Positions 39,442-49,410 of a stretch of DNA of 64,000 nucleotides are shown here, one piece after another (position 1 is the stretch's first letter; the number at the start of each line of letters is the position of its first letter). The translations under genes and the position numbers were made by a program. The notes beneath the pieces were generated by a model. It had not been told where the DNA came from, did not search any database, and worked only from the letters and a program-made list of their open reading frames with translations. This DNA is from Deinococcales bacterium. GTDB lineage: Bacteria; Deinococcota; Deinococci; Deinococcales; JAAFIG01. Location: positions 1-64,000 of the forward strand of contig JANXTZ010000018.1 of the NCBI GenBank assembly GCA_025352125.1. The letters are read 5' to 3'.

Positions 39442-40134
39442 TTGGCTTATGATGACACCATGACAGCATTCAAAACAAGCAAGAAAGCTCTTTTTGTCTG
39501 GGGCGGCTGGGAGGGTCACGAACCCAAACAATGTGTCGATTTGTTCGTCCCAATCCTTGAGGCTGAAGGTTTTGAAGTCACCATCTCCGACACGCTCGAC
39601 ACCTACCTCGAGACTGAATTCATGCAAAGCCAAGATTTGATCGTGCAGGTCTACACCATGAGCACCATCACAAATGAACAAGAACGCGGCTTGCTCGAGA
39701 CGATCAAAGCTGGCACGGGTTTTGCGGGCTGGCACGGTGGCATGGCGGACGCGTTTCGCAACAACCCCGAATACCAATTTATGGTCGGCGGTCAATGGGT
39801 GGCGCACCCTGGCAACATCATTGATTACACTGTCAATATTTCTTCGAGCGACCCGTCCTCGAGTGACCCGATAGTGGCGGGATTACAAGATTTTGTCATG
39901 CACTCGGAGCAATACTACATGCACGTTGACCCAGGCAACGAAGTCCTCGCCACCACGACCTTCAACGGCGAGCACTGCGAGTGGATTACGGGCACGGTCA
40001 TGCCCGTGGTCTGGAAGCGACGCTGGTGTGCTGGGCGCGTGTTTTACAGTTCACTCGGGCATGTGCACAGCGATTTTGACGTGTTTGAAGCTCGAGAAAT
40101 TATGCGGCGCGGAATGCTCTGGGCGGCACGGTAA
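39442..40134 (+). CDS. ThuA-like (trehalose-utilisation) domain protein
   Basis: [13 protein letters not shown]...[34 protein letters not shown]...RVFYSSLGH. Confidence 0.88.
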   Translation: MAYDDTMTAFKTSKKALFVWGGWEGHEPKQCVDLFVPILEAEGFEVTISDTLDTYLETEFMQSQDLIVQVYTMSTITNEQERGLLETIKAGTGFAGWHGGMADAFRNNPEYQFMVGGQWVAHPGNIIDYTVNISSSDPSSSDPIVAGLQDFVMHSEQYYMHVDPGNEVLATTTFNGEHCEWITGTVMPVVWKRRWCAGRVFYSSLGHVHSDFDVFEAREIMRRGMLWAAR

Positions 40135-40196
40135 GAGCGCAATACACCATTGCAAGTATGTCTTTGACGCTGATCGCACCCATAAAATAAACCCAA

Positions 40197-41075
40197 ATGA
40201 ATGATCTTTTTGGTGTTCTCGAGCAATATGGTTTGTCTGATGTGCGCCTTCAACCCCTTGGTGACACCGAAAACAGCAATCACAAAGTCAGCACGGCAAC
40301 GGGTGAGCATTACGTTTTGCGTCAACACCGTTCCACGCACAGTCTCAATGCGCTCGAGTCTGAAATGCTGCTGCTCAATCACTTGCATCAACACAATCTC
40401 GAGGTTCAACGCCCCGTGCCATTGTCTGACAGAAATTTCATTTGCTCGAGTAAACTTGGGCGCTTTTCCTTGCTTTCCTGGATTGATGGGGAGGTGCTCG
40501 AGCGTATCAATGAAATTCAAACCGAAACGGTTGGCGTTTTGCTGGCACGTTTTCATAAGGTTGCTCGAGATTTCACGCCACCCGCAGGCTTTGAACGCCT
40601 GCAATACGACAGCCAATATCTCGAAGATACCTTGAATGAATTGCGTGCAATTGATTGGTTGCAGCCCGACATGGCGTTGTTTGAGCACAGCATGGTTCGA
40701 GCGCAACAGATTTTTGATGAGCCAAACATTCCCAAAAGTTTGATTCACGCCGACTTGCACCCAGGAAACATGGTCTGGCAGGGTGAAAAAGTTGCCATGA
40801 TTGACTTTGACTGTTGCGGCTTTGGACCTGTTTCTTATGACATCACCACCACGTTTGGATACCTTGAGACTGAAACTCGAGACGCATTTTTGCGCGGTTA
40901 TGAAACGATATTGCCTCTGCCAGCAGGCTTCTTAGAAACACGCAAACTGTTCACGATTGCTGAGTGGCTGACCAATTTGGCGTTTTTGGCATCTCGAGTT
41001 CAAGACCGTGAATACGTTGACACGATTATGCTTCCAGGGTTGCGTGAACAACTGCCCAAAATCCTCGAATCTTGA
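40197..41075 (+). CDS. APH/homoserine-kinase-like phosphotransferase
   Basis: LIHADLHPGNMVWQGEKVAMIDFDCCGFGPVSYD. Confidence 0.88.
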   Translation: MNDLFGVLEQYGLSDVRLQPLGDTENSNHKVSTATGEHYVLRQHRSTHSLNALESEMLLLNHLHQHNLEVQRPVPLSDRNFICSSKLGRFSLLSWIDGEVLERINEIQTETVGVLLARFHKVARDFTPPAGFERLQYDSQYLEDTLNELRAIDWLQPDMALFEHSMVRAQQIFDEPNIPKSLIHADLHPGNMVWQGEKVAMIDFDCCGFGPVSYDITTTFGYLETETRDAFLRGYETILPLPAGFLETRKLFTIAEWLTNLAFLASRVQDREYVDTIMLPGLREQLPKILES

Positions 41076-41111
41076 AAGCGTGAATCTGGCTTCTCGAGTT
41101 AAGCTTGGGAT

Positions 41112-42272
41112 ATGAACCAGAATTACGATGACCTGACAGCCGAAGACATTTACGACCTGGATTCGATCAAATGGAATTACTTTGAGCGCGACGTGCTGCC
41201 GTTATGGGTTGCGGACATGGATTTCTTGCCCGCGCCAGAAATTCTGAGCGCGTTAAAGGCACGGCTCGACACCTGGTTGGGTTACGGAAGCATGTCAGGC
41301 AATCCCAAGCTACTGGGTGGCATTGTGGCGCACATGGCGGGATTTGGCTGGACAGGTTTGGAACCCAAAAACATTTGGCTGGTTTCTGGGGTTGTGCCGG
41401 GCATGTACGCCAGCGTTTTGGGACTCTCGAGCGTGAATGATGAGATCATCACCCAAACCCCGATTTACCCGCCGTTCATGGGTTCGATCAAAGACCACAA
41501 CCGCACCATGCTCGAGAATAAAATGTTGATTGCGGACAATCAATGGATCATTGATTTTGACCACCTCGAGACGCTGGTCACGCCAGGTACACGAATTTTG
41601 ATGATCTGCAACCCGCACAACCCAACAGGACGGGTTTTTACCAGATTTGAACTCGAGAAACTGGCGGCGTTCGTTTTAAAGCACCGCTTGTATGTCATCT
41701 CCGACGAGTTGCACGCCAACCTCATCCTCGAGCCTGGAGCGACACACATTCCATTTGCCTCGCTCAGTCCAGAGATTTCAGATCGCACCGTGACCATCAC
41801 CGGACCGTGCAAAACCTTCACCACCGCAGGCTTGGGCATTGGCGCGGTCATCAGTACCAACCCTAAATTGCTCGAGCGGATTCAAGCCGCCACCAAGGGT
41901 TTGATGGGACACCCGAACATCATGTCTGAAACGGCTTGGCTTGCAGGACTTGAGGCTGGAATGCCGTGGCTCGAGAAAACAAAAACCTACCTGCAGGCCA
42001 ACCGCGAATTCTTGGGCGCGTACCTGCGCCAACATCTGCCAGAAGTGAAGTGCATTCTGCCCGAAGCCACCTACCTCGCGTGGATCGACTTTAATGCCTA
42101 CGCGCAAGCGCCAGAAGTTCAAAAATTCTTGCTCGTGACTGCCAAGGTTGGACTGAACGAGGGCACGAACTTTGGTGCGGATTGCACGGGCTTTGTGCGG
42201 CTCAATTTTGCCACCAGCCGTCAAGTTTTGACCCAAGCCTTGGAGCGAATTCGAGAAGCCATTAAGGGTTGA
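41112..42272 (+). CDS. PatB/MalY-type aminotransferase (putative C-S lyase)
   Basis: PLWVADMDFLPAPEI...QTPIYPPF...CNPHNPTGRVFT...VISDELHANLIL. Confidence 0.9.
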   Translation: MNQNYDDLTAEDIYDLDSIKWNYFERDVLPLWVADMDFLPAPEILSALKARLDTWLGYGSMSGNPKLLGGIVAHMAGFGWTGLEPKNIWLVSGVVPGMYASVLGLSSVNDEIITQTPIYPPFMGSIKDHNRTMLENKMLIADNQWIIDFDHLETLVTPGTRILMICNPHNPTGRVFTRFELEKLAAFVLKHRLYVISDELHANLILEPGATHIPFASLSPEISDRTVTITGPCKTFTTAGLGIGAVISTNPKLLERIQAATKGLMGHPNIMSETAWLAGLEAGMPWLEKTKTYLQANREFLGAYLRQHLPEVKCILPEATYLAWIDFNAYAQAPEVQKFLLVTAKVGLNEGTNFGADCTGFVRLNFATSRQVLTQALERIREAIKG

Positions 42273-43287
42273 GTAGCAATTTTGACATCTCTCGAGAGAC
42301 TGTTTCCAACGGTGAATGGTCTTGATTGCAGAACAAAATAATGGTCAGTTTTTCGCCTGGGTATTTGATGAGCACCGTGCGATACCCTGGCAACTCGCCC
42401 GTATGAATGTATCGTTTGCGTCCAAAACGAGTGTCAATAAACCAACCATACCCATAACCGCCCAAACCAGGCTTGAAGACTTCGCCATTCTCTCGAGCAT
42501 CCATCAATTCACTCCAACGGTACAAATCGTCCAGGGTGCTGACCAAGGCGGCATCACCTGCTGGTGGCATCAATGCCAGTTTCGGAATAATGGTCCAATT
42601 TTGCGTGTACCCGCTTGAGACTCCAGTCATTCCAGCCTCGAACATGCCCGTATTTTTCAACCCCGCAGGTTTGATAACAAGCTCATGCACGGCTTGATTA
42701 AATGGCATTCCAGAAACCTTTTCAACGATGCTCGAGAGCAGCACATAACCTGTGTTGGAGTATCGAAATCGTGTGCCTGGTCTAAACTCGAGATTGTTTT
42801 TTCGAGCTTGTAATAAAATTCTTTCGGTTGCGTCTTTTCGTGTCATAAACTCGAGATAGGCTTTTGAATACAAGCCCAATTTCTCTTCGTAATCTGGAAT
42901 GCCCGAAGTGTGACGCAGCAAGTGCCCCACTGTGACGGCTTGCCAGGTTTTAGGGCATTGCTCGAGATACGCGCAAATCGAAGTTTTGAGTTTTAAACTA
43001 TTTTGATTTCGAAGTTTTAAGACTGTCATTGCCGTGAACATCTTCGAGATCGAAGCCACATGATGCCGCGTCACGGGCGTGAACGGAATGCGTTTTGCTC
43101 GGTTGGCAAAACCGTAACCTTTGCGCAGTAAGATTTTCCCACCTCGAGCAATCAGCACCGCACCAGAAAACCTTCCAGAATTTGTCAACCTCGAGAGCAT
43201 CGCATCAATCTCGAGGCTTGGGTCATTGGAACTTGCCAAAACGCCAAGGCTCAAAAAAATCAACAGACAAGCCAAAACAACTTTCAT
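42262..43287 (-). CDS. Beta-lactamase-family serine hydrolase
   Basis: Signal peptide; HVASISKMFTAMTVLKL (SxxK), YSNTGY (YxN). Confidence 0.88.
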   Translation of the reverse strand: MKVVLACLLIFLSLGVLASSNDPSLEIDAMLSRLTNSGRFSGAVLIARGGKILLRKGYGFANRAKRIPFTPVTRHHVASISKMFTAMTVLKLRNQNSLKLKTSICAYLEQCPKTWQAVTVGHLLRHTSGIPDYEEKLGLYSKAYLEFMTRKDATERILLQARKNNLEFRPGTRFRYSNTGYVLLSSIVEKVSGMPFNQAVHELVIKPAGLKNTGMFEAGMTGVSSGYTQNWTIIPKLALMPPAGDAALVSTLDDLYRWSELMDARENGEVFKPGLGGYGYGWFIDTRFGRKRYIHTGELPGYRTVLIKYPGEKLTIILFCNQDHSPLETVSREMSKLLLNP

Positions 43288-43312
43288 GGTTTTATCTTGG
43301 CACACCCGAGCA

Positions 43313-44734
43313 TCAATTGATTTTCGCGTACAAACCTTTAAACCGCCCGTAAGCTTCCTCGAAATTTCCACGTGGGTCAGCGACCAATTGCGGTTTTGGT
43401 GCAAACTTTAACGTATCTTCGCAACTCGAGAACACGCCGCTTGCCACACCCGCCAGCAATGCCGCACCCTTGGCGGAAGCACTGGAAATTTCGCTGGTGT
43501 AAAGCGGGCGCTGCAAGGTGTCAGCCAGCAATTGTCGCCAGAGTTGAACCCTTGTGCCACCGCCAGCAAGCCGCAAGCTTGGGACTTCAATTCCAGTCTC
43601 GAGCAGCGCCTCAAAGCCGTCACGCACTGCAAATGCCACGCCCTCAAAGGCGGCTCGCATCAGATGCCCTCGGGTGTGTGAAAGCGCCAATCCAACCCAC
43701 GCCCCTCGAGCATTCGGATTGAGGTGCGGTGTGCGTTCGCCCATCAGGTACGGCAAAAAACTCAGACGATTTGTATTTTCAACCGCAAACGCCTCGAGGT
43801 AGGCGGTTTCCCAGTCCAAACCGAGCATTCCCCGCACCCATTCGAGCGCCAATCCAGCGTTTTGCATGGCTGCCATCGCGTACCAACCTTTGGGTGTGAC
43901 AGCACGGTACAAGTGCGTGCGCAAGCTGCTGTCAATAATCGCGGCATCTCGAGGGGCGACAATTTGCGCCCCCGAACCAATTGAAAGTTGCACCATTCCA
44001 GGTTGCAGGATGCCACTGCCGAACATTGCCGTTGGCGTGTCGCCGCCACCCATTGCAACGGGAATTCCTGCCCGTAAACCCAGTTGGCTGGCTGCGCCGC
44101 TCGTGAGTGTCCCAGCAATTTCACTCGAGCCTTTCAACGGCGCAAATAACTTTTGGGGAAGCTCGAGTTTTTCCATAATCTCAAACGCCCAGTCGTCTCG
44201 CTCGAGGTCGTAAAGCAGGGTGCCGCTTGCGTCTGAAGGCTCACCAAAGGCTTGTTTGGTCAGTTGAAAGCGCAGCCAGTCTTTGGGTTGAAACGCCCAA
44301 CGCGCAGTTTTGAGAATCTCAGGCTCATGCCTTTTTAACCACAACAAACTTGCCCCCGCCATGCCCGTGACCAGCGGATTTGCCAGCCGTTGCAAGGTTT
44401 GAGGCTCGAGATTTCTGTACTGTTCTATTTCTAAACTCGAGCGTGTGTCAGCCCACAAGATGGCGTTTCGCAAGGCTTGACCGCTTGCATCGGACAGCAC
44501 CACGCCGTGCATCTGACCCGAAAAACCAATGGCATTGATTTTATTTTCGTGACCAAGCTCAAAGGTTGCCGCGCGCGCCGCAGTCCACCAGTCGTTGGGG
44601 TTGGATTCCGCCCAGCCAGCTTGCGGCGCATGAACGGTGTAGGCTCGAGTTGCCTCGGCAACAATTTGAGCGTTTTCGTCAAGTAAAATTGCTTTTAGTG
44701 AACCCGTTCCCAAATCCAGACCAAGCAGCATCAT
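43313..44734 (-). CDS. xylB: Xylulokinase-like FGGY kinase
   Basis: LLGLDLGTGSLKAILLDE...GFSGQMHGVVL...RTPHLNPNARGAWVGL...RLAGGGTRVQLWRQLLAD. Confidence 0.9.
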   Translation of the reverse strand: MMLLGLDLGTGSLKAILLDENAQIVAEATRAYTVHAPQAGWAESNPNDWWTAARAATFELGHENKINAIGFSGQMHGVVLSDASGQALRNAILWADTRSSLEIEQYRNLEPQTLQRLANPLVTGMAGASLLWLKRHEPEILKTARWAFQPKDWLRFQLTKQAFGEPSDASGTLLYDLERDDWAFEIMEKLELPQKLFAPLKGSSEIAGTLTSGAASQLGLRAGIPVAMGGGDTPTAMFGSGILQPGMVQLSIGSGAQIVAPRDAAIIDSSLRTHLYRAVTPKGWYAMAAMQNAGLALEWVRGMLGLDWETAYLEAFAVENTNRLSFLPYLMGERTPHLNPNARGAWVGLALSHTRGHLMRAAFEGVAFAVRDGFEALLETGIEVPSLRLAGGGTRVQLWRQLLADTLQRPLYTSEISSASAKGAALLAGVASGVFSSCEDTLKFAPKPQLVADPRGNFEEAYGRFKGLYAKIN

Positions 44735-44778
44735 TCACCTCGAGAATATTTTGCAAAGTAAATCATTTGAAAATCAGA

Positions 44779-45798
44779 TTACTTCTTTTTGGCTGGCGGC
44801 GCACAACTCCCGCGCCGAATCAAAGTGCCTGGGAAACGTTTGCGCACCACGCGTTTCAAATCGCGGCTTTGAATCGCATCGATCACGATTTTGGCGGCGG
44901 CAAGACCCATGTCCTCGATGGGTTGAATAATCACGTCGAGCGGTGGGTCTACCAGACTGGTCCAAGAATAATCGTCGAAGGTCAAAAACGAGACATCTTC
45001 AGGAATCCGCAATTTCAGTTCCCTGATGGCTCTAAACGCACCGGCGGCTTCGTTGCCGGTCATCGAAAAAATGGCGGTGGGCGGCTCGGGAAGGCGCAGC
45101 AACTCGAGCGTCAAATTGTACGCACCCTCCTCGCTCAAGGTCGCGCCGTGTTGATAGGCTTTTGGCAGGCGCAAGCCGAGGGATTTCATGACGTTTGGAA
45201 AAGCCTTGCCGCGTTCGTCTTGCAGTTTTTCGGCGTCGAACACGGTCAATGCCGCAATGCGCTTGTGACCCAAATCGTGCAGGTAACGCACACCCATTTG
45301 CACACACTCGGCATTCTCGAGGAGCACATGTCCAAACGGGCTGCCAGCCAGAAAGTGATCAATCTCGAGAATATACGTCCCCTGTTCAAAAAGGCGCTTT
45401 AAATACTCGAGGTTGCCCGAACCGAACGCCGAGCGCACGATGAGACCACTAACGCGGTGTCCGTGAAACATTCGCAAGTTTTCAAGCTCCAAGTTGCTGT
45501 CGTATTCGTTGTCAGCAACGATTAAGGCGTAACCTCTAGCGTGCACGGCTTTGGCAACCGTGCGGGTGAGTTGGGCAAAGAACGGTTCGATGATGTTACC
45601 GACCATCAAGCCGATGGTGTGGCTGTGACCGCGCCGCAATGCCCCCGCCGTGCGGTCGGGTTCGTAATTGAGGTCGTTAATGGCTTTGGTGACACGCTCG
45701 AGCGTCGCTTTGGTCAAGAGTTGCGGTTCGTTGATGGCACGTTTTGCAGTTGTCGCAGAGACTCCAGCCCTTCTGGCAACATCGTGAATATTGGTCAC
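44779..45798 (-). CDS. LacI family transcriptional regulator (GTG start)
   Basis: MTNIHDVARRAGVSATTAKRAINEPQLLTKATLERV HTH; LacI effector domain. Confidence 0.92.
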   Translation of the reverse strand: MTNIHDVARRAGVSATTAKRAINEPQLLTKATLERVTKAINDLNYEPDRTAGALRRGHSHTIGLMVGNIIEPFFAQLTRTVAKAVHARGYALIVADNEYDSNLELENLRMFHGHRVSGLIVRSAFGSGNLEYLKRLFEQGTYILEIDHFLAGSPFGHVLLENAECVQMGVRYLHDLGHKRIAALTVFDAEKLQDERGKAFPNVMKSLGLRLPKAYQHGATLSEEGAYNLTLELLRLPEPPTAIFSMTGNEAAGAFRAIRELKLRIPEDVSFLTFDDYSWTSLVDPPLDVIIQPIEDMGLAAAKIVIDAIQSRDLKRVVRKRFPGTLIRRGSCAPPAKKK

Positions 45799-45964
45799 GT
45801 GAGCATTCTAACCACAAGGGCTTTACAAATGTAAGTTTGATCGTGTAGAGTTCTGGACACGTGACCATTTAGAAGATTCTTGAATTCCTGCATTTTGCAT
45901 GGCTCGAGAAACCAAATTTTTAGTGTAGTTTTGTTTTTGACGAAAATGGACACGTGACCATTTA
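45792..45964. promoter_or_regulatory. Three CACGTG-centred candidate LacI-family operators
   Basis: tggtcacgtgagca (45792-45805, over the lacI start codon); tggacacgtgaccattta at 45854-45871 and identical at 45947-45964. Confidence 0.75.
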
Positions 45965-46068
45965 AAGATTTTAGCCAGGTTTCTCGAGGGGGTGAAATCA
46001 CCAGCGCCACAATTGGAAGTCTCAAATCGGTAACAAAAAGTCCTTTCAAGCAAAAAACAGGAGATCAG

Positions 46069-47433
46069 ATGAAATCAAAAACTTGGATCATTGGTGCAGG
46101 CTTGGCAACGAGCGCCGTTGTTGCCGCCATCGCAACCGCCGCGATTGCACAGGGACCCGTGACAGTCACAATTGCCACGGTCAACAACTCGGACATGAAA
46201 ACCATGGAAAGCCTGACTTCGGTTTTTGAAGCCGCCAATCCAGACATCAAACTCAAATGGAATGTGCTGCCAGAGAACGAATTGCGCCAAAAAGTCACCA
46301 CCGACATTGCCACGGGTGCGGGCAGCTATGACGTTGCCACCATCGGCACATACGAGGTGCCAATCTGGGCAAAAAACGGTTGGCTAAACTCGGTGGATGA
46401 TTTGTTCACCAAGAACGCCAGCATCAAATCAAGTTATGACCTGAACGATATTCTGACGCCAGTCAGACTCGGTCTGTCCTACAACAAAACCCTCTACGCC
46501 CTGCCGTTTTACGCCGAATCGAGCATGACGTTTTACAACAAGGCTGCCTTTGCCGCCAACAAGCTGACCATGCCGGTCAAGCCAACCTGGAATCAAATTG
46601 CGGGCTTCGCCGCCAAGCTGCACAAGCCACAAAATGGTTTTTACGGCATATGCCTGCGCGGACTTCCGGGCTGGGGCGAGAACATGGCGGTTTTCACCAC
46701 CATGGTTAACACTTTCGGGGGACGCTGGTTTGACCCACAATGGAACGCAACTGTTGACTCACCAGCTTGGAAAGCGGCTTTAACCTTTTACGTCAACCTC
46801 CAAAAGAAGTACGGCGCTCCTGGTTCGACGGGCAACGGCTTCACCGAAAACCTGACCTACATGAGCCAAAACAAGTGTGGCATGTGGATTGACGCCACCG
46901 TCGCCGCAGGCTTCTTGAAAGACCCCAAGCAATCCAAGATCGTGGACACCGTCGGCTTTGCCAACGCCCCAACCGGTCCTGGCACACCAAAGGGCAGCAA
47001 TTGGCTCTGGTCATGGTCACTCGCCATTCCAAAGTCGAGCAAAGTTGCCGATGCCGCCTTCAAGTTCATCACCTGGGCAACCAGCAAGGAATACATTGCC
47101 CTGGTCGCCAAGACCAACGGCACATGGGCGAGCGTTCCTCCAGGAACCCGCAAGAGCACCTACGCCAACCCAGAATACCAAAAAGCCGCCGGTGATTTCG
47201 CGGGCATCACGCTCGACTCGATCAACCGTGCTGACCCAACCAATGCCACCAAAGACCCAGTGCCTTACGTCGGCGTGCAATTCGTTGGCATTCCAGAATT
47301 CCAAGCTTTAGGTACACAGGTCGGACAGTACATTGCGGGCGCACTCGCAGGTCAATACAGTGTGAGCCAAGCGCTCAAGCTTGGACAAGCCGCCGCGACC
47401 AAAGTCGCCAAAGAGGGCGGTTACAAGAAGTAA
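46069..47433 (+). CDS. Sugar/polyol ABC transporter substrate-binding protein
   Basis: Signal peptide; YDVATIGTYEVPIWAKNGWLNSVDD...LPFYAESSMTFYNKAAF. Confidence 0.92.
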   Translation: MKSKTWIIGAGLATSAVVAAIATAAIAQGPVTVTIATVNNSDMKTMESLTSVFEAANPDIKLKWNVLPENELRQKVTTDIATGAGSYDVATIGTYEVPIWAKNGWLNSVDDLFTKNASIKSSYDLNDILTPVRLGLSYNKTLYALPFYAESSMTFYNKAAFAANKLTMPVKPTWNQIAGFAAKLHKPQNGFYGICLRGLPGWGENMAVFTTMVNTFGGRWFDPQWNATVDSPAWKAALTFYVNLQKKYGAPGSTGNGFTENLTYMSQNKCGMWIDATVAAGFLKDPKQSKIVDTVGFANAPTGPGTPKGSNWLWSWSLAIPKSSKVADAAFKFITWATSKEYIALVAKTNGTWASVPPGTRKSTYANPEYQKAAGDFAGITLDSINRADPTNATKDPVPYVGVQFVGIPEFQALGTQVGQYIAGALAGQYSVSQALKLGQAAATKVAKEGGYKK

Positions 47434-47441
47434 CCCTTCTT

Positions 47442-47486
47442 GCTCGGGTGACACGATCCTCCTCCTCACGGTCGTGACACCCGAGC
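47442..47486 (+). terminator. Hairpin after SBP gene (partial terminator / mRNA stabiliser)
   Basis: gctcgggtgacacga...tcgtgacacccgagc, 15-bp stem with one A:A mismatch, then cttttc. Confidence 0.7.
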
Positions 47487-47614
47487 CTTTTCGGGCAGGT
47501 TAGAACAGTTCTAATCTGCCCCACAACAATTTGCAAAATAAATATTGCCTCGAGATGGTGGTTGTTTGAGGCTCGAGAGCTGGCTTTTATTGCCCAAAAA
47601 ATACAAGAGACAAA

Positions 47615-48553
47615 ATGAATTTGAGGTCAAACATGACAGCCCAACCCAGCACAACCAAACTGAGTAAATCATCTGGGCGCACCTCGAGATTGCCCGCGCT
47701 GTTGTTGTTGCTGCCCGCGCTGGGGTACTTGATTTTGACGACCCAAGTGCCGTTCATCATGACGATTTATTACAGCCTGTTCAGGTACTCTCTGGTCGAT
47801 CCGTTCAGGCGTCCATTCATCGGACTCGAGAATTACTTGACGCTGTTTACCGATCCTCAGTCTGTTCCAGTGCTGGTCAATACCTTGGTGCTGGTTTTGA
47901 GCGTGATTGCCATCACGGTGGTGTTCGGTGCGGCGCTGGCACTCTTATTTAACCGCAAATTTTTTGGTCGCAACCTCGCCAGAACCTTGCTGATCGGACC
48001 GTTTTTTGTCATGCCCGTCGTGACCGCTTTAATCTGGAAAAATTCACTTTTAAATCCGGTGTTCGGCTTGTTTGGCGTGGTGTCTCGAGCCTTCGGGGTG
48101 ACGGCAATCGACTGGTTGGCGCAGTTCCCAATGCTCTCGATCATCATGATGGTCACCTGGGAATGGACGCCATTTGCCATGCTGATCTTGCTGACCAGCC
48201 TGCAATCCCTGCCCATCGATCAGCTCGAGGCGGCAAGGCTGGATGGCGTCAACAATGTTCAAGAGTTCTGGTACATCATTTTGCCCCACTGGACGCGGGC
48301 GTTTGAAGTGGTGGTGCTTCTCGAGGCAATATTTATTTTGCAAATTTACGGCGAGATTTACATTGCCACCAGCGGCGGTCCTGGCACGGCGACCACCAAC
48401 CTGCCATTTTTCATTTTTCAAAAAGCCTTCGGTGAGTACAGCATCGGCATGGCATCGGCGGCGGGTGTGATCGCCGTGATTCTGGCAAACATCGTGACCG
48501 CCCTGTTCTTGCGCCTGGTCAACCGCAATGTCAACGTGAAGGAAGTGAAATGA
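47615..48553 (+). CDS. Carbohydrate ABC transporter permease
   Basis: TM segments; IDQLEAARLDGVNNVQEFWYIILPH EAA motif. Confidence 0.92.
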   Translation: MNLRSNMTAQPSTTKLSKSSGRTSRLPALLLLLPALGYLILTTQVPFIMTIYYSLFRYSLVDPFRRPFIGLENYLTLFTDPQSVPVLVNTLVLVLSVIAITVVFGAALALLFNRKFFGRNLARTLLIGPFFVMPVVTALIWKNSLLNPVFGLFGVVSRAFGVTAIDWLAQFPMLSIIMMVTWEWTPFAMLILLTSLQSLPIDQLEAARLDGVNNVQEFWYIILPHWTRAFEVVVLLEAIFILQIYGEIYIATSGGPGTATTNLPFFIFQKAFGEYSIGMASAAGVIAVILANIVTALFLRLVNRNVNVKEVK

Positions 48554-49410
48554 TGACCGCAGCGAGACGATCAAGCCCTCAGAAACCCCCGAGCCACCCG
48601 TGGCGCATGTTTCAAAACGTTTCCCTGGGTTTGCTGGCATGGTTGATTGCCCTGGCGTTTTTCTTCCCCATTTTGTGGATGATCTTCAGCGCCTTCAAAA
48701 CCGAAGACCAAGCCTTTGCCACACCGCCCATCATTTTCTTCCAGCCCATATTCGACAATTTTGTCAAAGCCTTCGCCAAGTACGGACACGCGCTCTTAAA
48801 TTCTTTGTTGGTCGCTTTCGGCTCGACAATTCTTTCATTTGTGCTCGGTTTGCCCGCCGCGTTTTCAATGGTTTTTTATCCCACCAAACGCAGTCGAGGC
48901 ACGCTCTTGTGGTTTGTCTCAACCAAAATGATGCCGCCCGTCGGTGTGATCGTACCCTTGTACCTGATTTTCAAAGACCTTCATCTGCTCGACACCGTTT
49001 GGGGTTTGACCCTGATGTACACCACCATGAACATGCCCCTGGTGATCTGGATGATGCACTCCTACATCTCCGAAATCCCCAGCGAAATTCTCGAGGCTGC
49101 CAAGGTGGACGGTGCAAGCCTGATGCAAGAATTCTTCAACATTGCCATGCCACTCGCCACACCAGGCATTGCTTCGACCGCACTCTTGTGCCTGATTTTT
49201 GCCTGGAACGAAGCTTTTTTTGCCCTCAACCTGACCAACGTCGATGCCGCGCCGCTCTCGGTGTACATCAGCGCCTTCAAGACCTCCGAAGGTTTGTTCT
49301 GGGCTGGGCTTTCCGCCGCCGCAACATTGGTGATTCTGCCCGTGATGGCGTTCGGTTGGTCGGCACAACGACAATTGATTCAAGGCTTGACCATGGGAGC
49401 CGTGAAATAA
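48550..49410 (+). CDS. Carbohydrate ABC transporter permease
   Basis: TM segments; SEILEAAKVDGASLMQEFFNIAMPLATPG EAA motif. Confidence 0.92.
   Translation: MMTAARRSSPQKPPSHPWRMFQNVSLGLLAWLIALAFFFPILWMIFSAFKTEDQAFATPPIIFFQPIFDNFVKAFAKYGHALLNSLLVAFGSTILSFVLGLPAAFSMVFYPTKRSRGTLLWFVSTKMMPPVGVIVPLYLIFKDLHLLDTVWGLTLMYTTMNMPLVIWMMHSYISEIPSEILEAAKVDGASLMQEFFNIAMPLATPGIASTALLCLIFAWNEAFFALNLTNVDAAPLSVYISAFKTSEGLFWAGLSAAATLVILPVMAFGWSAQRQLIQGLTMGAVK

Noticed and set aside
48600-49409. N-terminal 270-codon extension of the polyol dehydrogenase ORF
   Set aside because: The extension is out of frame with the permease it overlaps and has no domain; the dehydrogenase start is the ATG at 49410.
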